This document shows positions 45,214 to 54,719 of a DNA stretch of 64,000 nucleotides, in pieces. Origin of the DNA: Chara braunii (taxonomy: Eukaryota; Streptophyta; Charophyceae; Charales; Characeae); the NCBI GenBank assembly GCA_003427395.1, contig BFEA01000380.1:1092889-1156888 (forward strand), read 5' to 3'. A model generated the notes under the pieces. It was not told the DNA's origin, did no database searches, and saw nothing but the letters and a program-made list of their open reading frames with translations. The position numbers were made by a program, and so were the translations under genes. The stretch's first letter is position 1. Each line of letters starts with the position of its first letter.

Positions 45214-48200
45214 GTAGACGCGAATACCCTTACAAGGGTATCTGCCCTGGTTTTTGCAAGCAACAGAAAATAGTTTGGTTTACAGTTTAAGTATACCGCG
45301 CTAGGCGCGGCCGCGTCTGGGATTTACGTTGACTGGATGGTGGACTGAAGTAGAGAGTGTGTAGGCGCGCGGATTTTTGAGGCGCGCGTGATCTTCTTAA
45401 TTGTTGATGATTGAAGGGTCGGCGTGATCGCCGACCAAAATTATTTTTACTTGTTGTTCTGATTAAGTAGGATTAAAAAGATTATGTCTCGTTGATCGAT
45501 GTGCTTGCCTGTGACCTGGGCGTACGTGCAGAGGACAACATCAACAACAACGTGATTTCTGAAGGCGTTCTGGTAGTTTGGCGTGTCGCGCAGTGGCCGC
45601 TTGTTTAGGCGTTCGATCGGTGGTGGTATTTTCTCTAAGTAAAACATTTTTACGTCATATTATTAATATCCTTTTTATAGGCCCCGACGCCCATTTGGCT
45701 CGGACGAGGTGCCGGATTGAGTGGTCGTCACGACAGTCGAGGACTGCGAGTGCTCGTCTTCTTTTGTTGTCCTGTGGATTTAGGCGTACTCGAAGTACCG
45801 ACGAAATTTTCGTGACCTTGTCCGTTTTGAAAACACGGACTAAAGGGGTCGACGTGCGTAAGGCTGACGGAGTTAGTGGTCGTGGCTTCCTTCACTCCTC
45901 ACTTAGGGAGCGTGGATAGCCTGAAGGGGAAGGGGATTTGGAGAGCATTCCGAGTGGGCCTGTAGGGGTCGCGACCGATGGTGGTATGGGCTGTGGTAGT
46001 GGTACAGTCCGCCCCCCCCCGACGTCGGCCGTGAGAAACCTGAATTGAGCCCACCCGCCAGGCTTCGTTGGTATTGAACCATGCATGGGTAGTGGCTGGG
46101 GCGCCAGGGCGAGGTCGCGGTGTGGCTTTGGTTTGCCTAGAAACCTCCTCGGCGGGGAGGGGTGGCTTCATTTGAATATTTGCTACTACCACCAAGATCT
46201 GCACGGGGGACCGCTTCCCCTTGAGTCACCGTTGTAGGCTCCGCGGCAGGGCTCCCCCTGCCTATCGTAGGACTGGGGTGGTCAGGGTGGCCGGGCGCGG
46301 GCTACGCACTGTAGTGCTATCCACTGCTGAGCGGGTTGTTTCCGCAGGTAAGTTAAACCACTCCCCCTAGCGGATTCGGACTTCTGCGATCACCGACCGA
46401 CGTTCGCTTTGGTCAGCAGATGTTCTCGTTGGGGTAGTGCGCGGTACAACGCTGAGGGTCTCCGAATGCCGGGCGAATGGGCCAGGGGAAGGCTGGAAGT
46501 AGAAAGAGGGGGAGGCCGAATCTGGGCGCGATCCGCGCCGGGTGCATGCGGAGGAGCGGGCGTTAGGAGGAAGGGGGGTCCGCTCGACCTGAGCAGAGCA
46601 GGGGAGGCTCTTTGTGGAGGCGGGAAACGACAGAGGGGTGCAAACCGTTCGTCGGACTTGGGTATAGGGGCGAAAGACTAATCGGACCGCTCTTAGCTGG
46701 TTCCCTCCGAAGTTCCCTTGAAGACAGTCGGAAGTTGTAGTCGGGCCCGACTGACGGGTGGTTGCGCTAGTGCAGTAGGCCACACATCGCCGGGGTGACG
46801 TCAACAGGGAGAGGGTGATGGTGAAGAAGACAGACAGGGAGAACGAACGAAACGAACCGGGTGCGCTTCCGCGCTGGGTACATGCAACGAAGGGGATGGC
46901 AGAAGCTGGAGCCGGGCGCAGCGTGGAACGCACCACACTCTCGATTCTGAATGAAGACGAGAGGGCAGAGGGGTGATCCCGGGACGATTCACGTGGTGTT
47001 GTTAGTTTCGGCATTAGATCAGTAGAATAAGAGTAAGGAGGAAAGGTAGATGCGCTGGGGGTGTCGAGGAGGAAAGCTCGACAACAGTAGAAAGGCTTTA
47101 CCTCGCTCGAATCTCGATGGATTTTAGCGAGACAAAAGACTATAGGGAGGCTCTTTAGCATGGAGGACCGATTGGCGAAGTCGGATCTAGACGAAAGTTA
47201 GTAGAATAAAAAGTTAGTGGAAAAGGGATACTGCGGGGAGGTGCCGGGGCAGGGGTATAAATATGACGATGTATCTTTCCACGTTCTTGCGGAAGATTCA
47301 TTCTCATTTTTGGCACCTTGGCGAATATCAGTGTGAGGCCGGTTGGCGGCATACCTCCCTGCCACCTCATAGCCGTTGTTATCGGGCTATCGTGATCGCT
47401 ACCGGCTAAGTGGCCGAATTGATCCCCGCGCTCTACTTCGTATTCGCCACAGCGGCCGTGGTGATCAGGCTCAACTGGGTGCGGCTCACGGGGGTGGTTT
47501 CATCATGATTGATGCCCTCTCGGGGCGTACTTTCTCCTCAATGTGGAGTTAATGGTGGTCTTCGCCTTGGGGCAGGAGGCGTCTCCTCGCCATAACAGCG
47601 AAGTTGGAGACTTACCGGCTGACAAGTGTGTAGCCCCGCACATCGGAGGAAACCGCCCCACCCAATCTTGCTGCAGGCAGTTATTGGAAGTCGACTGAAC
47701 AGGGCTATTGTGGCAGTGCATCTACCCGTGTCCTAACGGATGATTCATTCAATATTACTCATCCTATTAATGGTAGTGGTATAGAGCCAGTTGCAGGGAT
47801 TGAAGGCCTACCTGTTCGATCGGGCAAGGCTCGCAATAACGAATGAGGTACTTGGGACTGAGGCGGTGCTTGGTTCGAGAGATTTGTGTTGTCTATAGGC
47901 GGTGATGGATGCTTGTACGTAGTAGGGACCAACAACCGCAAGGCTGGAGATTTACCTGCTGGCCCGTACGGGGTGCCTTGTCAAACAATGAGAGAGTTGG
48001 GAACTGCAGGCAGACTGTTAGCTACTAAGGCAGGTTGCGGTAAAGGGGAGGTGTGTATCTGGCAAGGTGGAGCAGTAGGAGCCAGAGCTGGAACAGCAGG
48101 CGGAGAAAGGGCGGAGTGGTTGGCCTACACCCCGCCGCTGGCCTTGACCCATTTGCAAGAGCACGGGGCACACTGATGATTGGCTCCGGATTGGCGAATG

Positions 48201-48600
48201 CGGTACTACCCTCCGCAAATTGCCTCGGTTGCCTTGTTGCAGCGGCGACCGCCGAGCTTACTGCTGATTGTTGAGCCGACCTGAGTGTGACTGTTTGGTG
48301 TCGTTGTCGCGCCCCCACTGCTTCAAGGGTCTGGTTAGATGTCCTTCCCCGGACCGAGCTCAGTGGGTTGGAGGACTGGCAGGCTGTCACGCAGGATTTT
48401 GATAAGTATACAAATAGAGGTGTATTCAGAGGCAGTCACACTTAGTCATACAGCCGAGTAGTCAGGGTTATCCCTCCTGCCTGCGGCGACACGACTTAGA
48501 GTGAGGCGTTTGGGTTTATCGCCTGCACCTGACCCCGTATAAAGGATAGACCCAAGGTCACCGGAGTCCCTATCATTCAGGAGTCCTTCAAGCTGCCTTG
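45214..48600 (-). repeat. Palindrome-family LTR-like repeat, copy G2
   Basis: Starts at palindrome P6 and follows G1 through the same blocks (GGCGCGCG, GTGATCGCCGACC, the TGGGTATAGGGGCGA block at 46660, GGTGCATGCGG at 46537). Later parts (47265-48000) hold the TTCATTC and CATCCTATTAATGG module also found at 31620-32400 and 14850-15080. Frames up to 264 codons occur on both strands, overlap one another and look like high-GC noise. Right boundary uncertain. Confidence 0.55.
45220..45245. repeat. LTR-end palindrome P6
   Basis: Core ATACCCTTACAAGGGTAT in arms GCGA and CTGC. On the minus strand followed by GTCTACA. Confidence 0.7.
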
Positions 48601-48824
48601 AGTGTAACCTGTGTAAAATAAGGAGGAAAATAACATACATGCATCATAGAGCAATTGATACTGACAAAATGAGAAGATAAAAAACCAGACTCTGCAAGAG
48701 CATGACCAGAGACACAAGACTGAAGAGTAGTACACAGAGTATGCAGGGAGCAGCCATCAGAGGGCTGCAGTCACTAATAAATAATAATGTCGTAATACAT
48801 CATAATGACTGAAAAGAAAGAACC

Positions 48825-49907
48825 TCAATCAATGATAATAAGCGGTACCCCCTCATGAGTAAGTGCTGCCGTCAGGGACTCCATGTCTGGCACCTCGTCA
48901 TTGAGAACCCGTGTGGTTATAGACTCTGGAACCACGTAGCTGATATCGAGAGGCGCTGCTGGATCAATCTTGCAGATATAGGCCATGCATCTCGCCATCT
49001 CCTCGTCTGCGACACTCCTGAGATAAAGCTCCTCCGCAAGAGCGATGTCGCCTAAAGCTCCAATCAGTATCTCAATCCGTCCTCTCCCACCCATATAGAT
49101 GTAAGAAACCTCGAGAAAACGATCTCCGTAAAGAGGCTTCCGAAAAGCCTGCATAGCAAAGTCCGTCCCAACCAAATGACTGTAGCCATCTCCGAGATAT
49201 GGGACCGGACCCTCCTCTCTTGGGGGACCAATAACTGTCTCGGACCTAGGGTCGTCTGACATGTAGGAGTCAATCACCCTCTAGTATGTACCGCGCGAGA
49301 AGATATGCGATCCTCCTCAATGTCGCTCTCCGCCGTCGCCGCTCACCGGTCTCCAGCGCTCCTGCCACTGTCCACAAGCTCAGCCTCTGTGAGTGTCCCA
49401 GTCGAAATAGTCACCAAGATCAACGTCACTCACAGAGAAGGGGTCCAAGTCCGACTCATCTGTCTCTGATCTCTGTACGCATGTGGTGATTGGGACCCCA
49501 GATCTGGCTATCTCTCTCCTGATCCGGTCGTCCTTCCGCCTCTTCTCCTTGCTGCGGGACTCACTAAGGGGCTTGGGGTTGCATCCGTCAAAATCGAAGA
49601 GCATACCCCCAGGTGCTGAAGGTACGCGAGGGAACGCCACGTGTAGCCAGTTGTCCCTCCAATAGCTCTCCCTGCGAAATATGTAATCCGCAATCTTGTC
49701 GTATGTGGTGCTCTTCACTCCCGTCTCTGCCCCCTTCACCGAGTAGGTGATCACGAGCGTGTGTCTCGAGGTCGAGGACTCATTAGCCCTGATAGTGAAA
49801 CTCTGATGTCCCACATGCCTGTAGCAGAACCTCTCAATCAATCTACCCCACGTAGGGGCAGTCTCACGACGACGGGCCAGCTTGGCCAGATAACAATCAG
49901 CAACTCA
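48825..49907 (-). pseudogene. Unrecognised protein-coding relic, about 360 codons
   Basis: Three minus-strand frames join into one coherent protein. The first runs from about 49907 (AKLARRRETAPTWGRLIERF) to a TGA near 49380; before the TGA it reads DVDLGDYFDWD. A second frame, entered near 49390, carries TVAGALETGERRRRRATLRR and IAYLLARYILE. A third starts near 49279 (VIDSYMSDDPRSET) and ends LTHEGVPLIIID with a stop at 48825. Both frame changes fall at GGG runs, so they are single-base indels or sequence errors. Composition is balanced, with Trp, Tyr and Phe throughout, unlike noise frames. There is no domain I can name and no transposon motif. It lies next to a minisatellite cluster upstream. 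It could be a host gene relic or an unknown element's protein. Confidence 0.5.
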
Positions 49908-50262
49908 ATGTGGGGGCCTGTCTGAATGGCCTGACTAAACTGCAACTCGATATAGGGCCCGCCTGAATGGGCCCGGCTGAACAGCAACTCAATATAAAGC
50001 CTGCCTGAATGGGCCCGGCTGAACAACAACAATCTCAGAAGAAAGGGCCCGCCTGAAGGGGCCTGACTGGACTGCGACAATCTCGGGAAATGGGCCCACC
50101 TGAAGGGGCCTGGCTGAACAGCAATAATCTCAGAAGAAAGGGCCCGCCTGAAGGGGCCTGGCTGGACTGCGACAATCTCGACAAATTGGCCCGCCTGAAG
50201 GGGTCTGGCTGAACAACAACAATCTCAAGTAGGCCCGCCTGAAGGGCCCGACTGAATAGCAA
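49908..50262. repeat. Minisatellite, GGCCCGCCTGAAGGGGCC type
   Basis: Seven units of about 50-60 bases. Each holds a short inverted pair around CCTGAA: GGGCCC with GGGCCC in some units, GGCC with GGCC in others. Units end in CTGAACARCAAC or CTGGACTGCGAC, which alternate. Confidence 0.8.
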
Positions 50263-50545
50263 CTGATCAGTAGAACATCTCAGGCACAGGGACCAGTCAT
50301 AAATGTTGAATGTACTGGGGCTAGACTGAGCCAGGTCGTCTGTGCAGGGACTGAACTGCCAATGTTCCTCGTGCGAGGGAAAATATCACGTGCATGAGGT
50401 GTTGCTGATCAGCAAGGAAATAAAATCAATGGGGGCGTGATGGCAAATCATCTCAGCTAGCAATCCTATGCTCGGACACACAAGGGTTCGCACTCAAACG
50501 ACAATATCTCGCCTGGGCGCACACATATCCAGCGCAAGTGCACAT
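50263..50545. other. Spacer between two minisatellites
   Basis: No gene or clear repeat. Confidence 0.3.
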
Positions 50546-50802
50546 GGGCGCGCACTCAATTCAGCCTGGGCGCACATGGGCGCACACTCTAATAGCAATG
50601 CCAAGCTTGAGCGCGCATTGGCGCGCACAATGCCAAGCTTGGGCGCGCATGGGCGCGCACTCTAACTTTGATACCAAGCTTGGACGCGCATGGGCGCGCA
50701 CTCTAATTGCAATACCAAGCTTGGGCGCGCATGGGCGCGCACTCTAACTGCTAAACCAAGCTTGGGTGCGCATGGGCGCGCGCTCTAACTGCAATACCAA
50801 GC
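50546..50802. repeat. 41-bp minisatellite next to assembly gap
   Basis: Units starting ACCAAGCTTGG at 50673, 50714 and 50755 have a 41-base period and contain GGCGCGCATGGGCGCGC. Earlier units are degraded. The array runs straight into the gap, so its full length is unknown. Confidence 0.85.
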
Positions 50803-51742
50803 NNNNNNNNNNNNNNNNNNNNNNNNNNNNNNNNNNNNNNNNNNNNNNNNNNNNNNNNNNNNNNNNNNNNNNNNNNNNNNNNNNNNNNNNNNNNNNNNNN
50901 NNNNNNNNNNNNNNNNNNNNNNNNNNNNNNNNNNNNNNNNNNNNNNNNNNNNNNNNNNNNNNNNNNNNNNNNNNNNNNNNNNNNNNNNNNNNNNNNNNNN
51001 NNNNNNNNNNNNNNNNNNNNNNNNNNNNNNNNNNNNNNNNNNNNNNNNNNNNNNNNNNNNNNNNNNNNNNNNNNNNNNNNNNNNNNNNNNNNNNNNNNNN
51101 NNNNNNNNNNNNNNNNNNNNNNNNNNNNNNNNNNNNNNNNNNNNNNNNNNNNNNNNNNNNNNNNNNNNNNNNNNNNNNNNNNNNNNNNNNNNNNNNNNNN
51201 NNNNNNNNNNNNNNNNNNNNNNNNNNNNNNNNNNNNNNNNNNNNNNNNNNNNNNNNNNNNNNNNNNNNNNNNNNNNNNNNNNNNNNNNNNNNNNNNNNNN
51301 NNNNNNNNNNNNNNNNNNNNNNNNNNNNNNNNNNNNNNNNNNNNNNNNNNNNNNNNNNNNNNNNNNNNNNNNNNNNNNNNNNNNNNNNNNNNNNNNNNNN
51401 NNNNNNNNNNNNNNNNNNNNNNNNNNNNNNNNNNNNNNNNNNNNNNNNNNNNNNNNNNNNNNNNNNNNNNNNNNNNNNNNNNNNNNNNNNNNNNNNNNNN
51501 NNNNNNNNNNNNNNNNNNNNNNNNNNNNNNNNNNNNNNNNNNNNNNNNNNNNNNNNNNNNNNNNNNNNNNNNNNNNNNNNNNNNNNNNNNNNNNNNNNNN
51601 NNNNNNNNNNNNNNNNNNNNNNNNNNNNNNNNNNNNNNNNNNNNNNNNNNNNNNNNNNNNNNNNNNNNNNNNNNNNNNNNNNNNNNNNNNNNNNNNNNNN
51701 NNNNNNNNNNNNNNNNNNNNNNNNNNNNNNNNNNNNNNNNNN
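50803..51742. other. Assembly gap (940 N)
   Basis: Unsequenced; a 41-bp array enters from the left and a 31-base repeat leaves on the right. Confidence 0.95.
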
Positions 51743-51845
51743 AGCACAATGACCCTTGCGAATAGCACAATGCTCAGAAATGGCCCTTGCGAATAGCCCA
51801 ATGCTCTGAAATGGCCCTTGCGAATAGCACAATGCTCAGAAATGG
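51743..51845. repeat. 31-bp minisatellite
   Basis: About three units of CCCTTGCGAATAGCACAATG plus CTCAGAAATGG. Confidence 0.8.
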
Positions 51846-51859
51846 TATGGTACGTTCTC

Positions 51860-52460
51860 TGCACAGTTGCGGAAATACTCAGATATGGTCCTTAAGTACG
51901 ACGCGCTTTCTGCGCACAATTGCGAAACACTCAAGTATGGTCCTCGAGTTCGGAACGCTCTCTGCGCACAGTTGCGAAATACTCAAGTATGGTCCTCAAG
52001 TTCAAAGCGCTCTCTTCGCACGGTTGCAGAACACTCAAATATGGCCCTCAAGTACGGCGCTGTCGCAAACTGCGAAATGACCTTCTAATGTGATGTGCGC
52101 TGGTGCACAATTGCAAACTCGGGAAATACTCAGATATGACTCTCGTGTATAGTGTGCATGCTGCGCACAGTTACAAACTGCGAAATGGCCCGGTACTACC
52201 CTCAAATATGGTGTGCAAACTCATATATGGCCATCAAGTATGGTACGCACGCTGCGCACAATGGCAAACTGCGGAATACTCAGATGTAGCCCTCAAGTAT
52301 GGTGTGCACACTGCGCACAATGGCAAACTGCGGAATACTCAGATGTAGCCCTTAAGTATGGTGTGCACACTGCGCACAGTGGCAAATTGCGGAATACTCA
52401 GATGTGGCCCTCAAGTGCGGTGTGCACATTGCGCACAGTGGCAAACTGCGGAATACGGAT
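51860..52460. repeat. Minisatellite with 53- and 59-base periods
   Basis: Units starting TTGCGRAATACTCAGATATGG. From 52271 the period is exactly 59 (52271, 52330, 52389, 52448); earlier units are nearer 53. Each contains a paired GTGTGC and GCGCAC. Confidence 0.8.
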
Positions 52461-52624
52461 ATGGTGCGCACGCCGCATCCAGGATCATTGAAAAGTGCAA
52501 TGTCACACTTAAATGTTAGTGTGCACAGTCGCAGTTACTTGAGATTCGCGCAGTGTCACATGTAAACGCACACAGTCGCAGGGGAACTGAACAGTAAATC
52601 GGCATACTTCAGTTATATGCTTTT

Positions 52625-52930
52625 GGGCACATTCAATCATAATGCTCTGTTTGGGTGCCTGCTGGCATAGTCAATCATCTGTCTTAATTCGGGTTACTTT
52701 CTCGACGATAAATCAACACACTCAGTTTGAATGACTTTTGGCACAATAAAACAACATGCTAAGTTTAAGTGCCTCTCGGCACAGCCAATCAACAGACTTA
52801 TCTTGAGTGCCTTCTTGGCACAATAAATCGGCATGCTCAGTTTAAGTGTCTCTCGACACAGCCAATCAACAGACTTCTCTTGAGTGCCTTCTCGGCACAC
52901 TCAGTTCGAGTGCCCCTCGACGCAGCTATT
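52625..52930. repeat. Hairpin array (class 4)
   Basis: Units with CAGTTTRAGTG or CTTGAGTG lead into a five-pair hairpin: GTGCC/GGCAC (52769-52773, 52778-52782), GTGCC/GGCAC (52807, 52817), GTGTC/GACAC (52846-52850, 52855-52859), GTGCC/GGCAC (52884, 52894). The C-G pair changed to T-A on both sides in the third. Each is followed by CAATNAATC or CAGCCAATCAACAG. Confidence 0.75.
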
Positions 52931-53590
52931 CAGTGGATACTACTTGTCGGTGCTTGTATTAAGGTCAACCCTCAAATACAACACGTGAATGCACAGTTCA
53001 TGACCTGTCACCAGATGCAGTGCTCAGACATAGTGCACACGGATCAGATAAAGTGTGCCTACTACCCATGGAGGGTGAGTAAAAAAAAGGAAAAATGAAG
53101 CGGTTGGAAAGAAGAAGGAGAGAGAAGAAAAGAGAAGAGGAGAAGAGAAGAGGAGGGAAGAGAAGGGAAGAGAAAGGGAAAGTGAGGGGCAGAAAAAAGA
53201 ACGGCTTTATGGGATGGGCGACCGGGTGAACTCCAGACCCCTTCTTCCCAGCTAGTCTTGCCCCTCCCTTTCATTACCTCTCTCTTTACTTGCCTCCTGC
53301 TTGACTTTCTCGCCTCATGCTTTGAGCTCCCCTCTCGCTCCTACTGGCGGATCGCTGTTCTTCGGTTGTGCCTTCCGCTCCTTGCCGTTCTGACAAAGCT
53401 GCAGCGCTCCCGCAAGTGAGAGTTCTCTCACTGTCTGATCCGTGCCACGTGTGTCACGCATGCTGATTTGTCCCCCCTTGGGTGGCGTGGCCTCTCTTTT
53501 ATAATGGAGAGGCCAAGTGATCGGGGTTGAGTGCTGCAGTTCCATGGTCGGGGCTGTGGTCAAACTCTAGACCGGGCCTGTGCTAAGAAT
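52931..53590. other. Unassigned spacer with a purine-rich tract
   Basis: 53085-53190 is nearly pure A/G. Frames in the rest show no domain. Confidence 0.4.
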
Positions 53591-54170
53591 AGCAGCAGTC
53601 CCGACCTCGGGATATGAACAGTCAGTCCCGGCAGACGAATAGTCAGTCCCATGCTAAAAATAGCGTGGGGCTGTGCTAATTTTAGAACGGGACTGGCGTA
53701 GGCCCAGTCCCCTGTAGACGAACAATTAATCCCATGCTAAAAATAGCGTGGGGCTGTGCTAATTTTAGAACGGGACTGGCGCAGGCCCAGTCCTCGGTAG
53801 ACGAATAGTCAATCCCACGCTAAAAATAGCGTGGGGCTGTGCTAAATTTAGAACGGGACTGGCGCAGGCCCAGTCCCCGGTAGACGAACAGTCAGTCCCA
53901 CGCTAAAAATAGTGTGGGGCCGTGCTAATTTTAGAACGGGACTGGCGCAGGCCCAGTCCCCGGTAGACGAACAGTCAGTCCCACGCTAAAAAGAGCGTGG
54001 GGCTGTGCTAATTTTAGAACAAGACTGGCTCAGGCCCAGTCCCCGGTAGACGAACAGTCAGTCCCATGCTAAAAATAGCGTGGGACTGTGCTACTTTTAG
54101 AACAAGACTGGTGCAGGTCCGATTTTGGGAGACAAACAGTCAGCCCCGTGCTAAAAATAGCACATGACCC
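53591..54170. repeat. 83-bp tandem array with two hairpins per unit (class 5)
   Basis: Six or so units. Hairpin one has loop TAAAAATA with arms CCCACGC/GCGTGGG, CCCATGC/GCGTGGG or CCGTGC/GCAC in different units. Hairpin two is GGGACTGG, a six-base loop CGCAGG and CCCAGTCCC. Both pair in nearly all units. Confidence 0.85.
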
Positions 54171-54719
54171 TATCTTAATTACTCGAGCCTGACAGTTCAT
54201 CTATATGACTTCTTAGGGCTGTTCCTTTTCTGGCCAAGTTATGCGGCCGTGTTGGTCTAGTCCGAACCGATCAAACTTGAATATCTCACTAACCCTTGGT
54301 TCGTTTCAGGTGCCGTTTGGACCAGACCCTACTAATTGGCCCATTGCGGTCGCGTCGGTCCAGTCCAACGGGGACGATTCAGGTCTCCGGGGAACCATAC
54401 CGCCGCGCCGTCTTTCCTTTGATCTCGGCCTAGGGAAAATCTAATCGATGCGTTAGGGTCCAGCTTGACCATGACCGTGGACGTCCCTAGGCGGGATTTT
54501 GACGCAACACGGGGTTTGACCTCGACGAGTCATTTTCCGCTGCTGCGCCGCACCGTCTTCCGACACCGTGCGGCTATAGTCTGACCACGGGGAACGTAGG
54601 TGTAGGGTGAGAGAGAGAGTTGGCCTGCTGGGAAGGCTGTTGTCGTAAGCTTTGAAGAAGTGGTGGCGAAAAGGGGTTATCATTGCAGTTTGGGGGGTCG
54701 TCAGAGGGTTCAGTTCGGC
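54171..54719. other. Unassigned region left of LTR C
   Basis: No gene recognised; frames overlap on both strands. It may be the outer part of LTR C. Confidence 0.3.

Noticed and set aside
46367-47161. 264-codon minus-strand frame in G2
   Set aside because: GC-rich, overlaps plus-strand frames, no domain, and not conserved in G1.
50744-51864. Frames of 328-362 codons across the second gap
   Set aside because: They are produced by the run of N.
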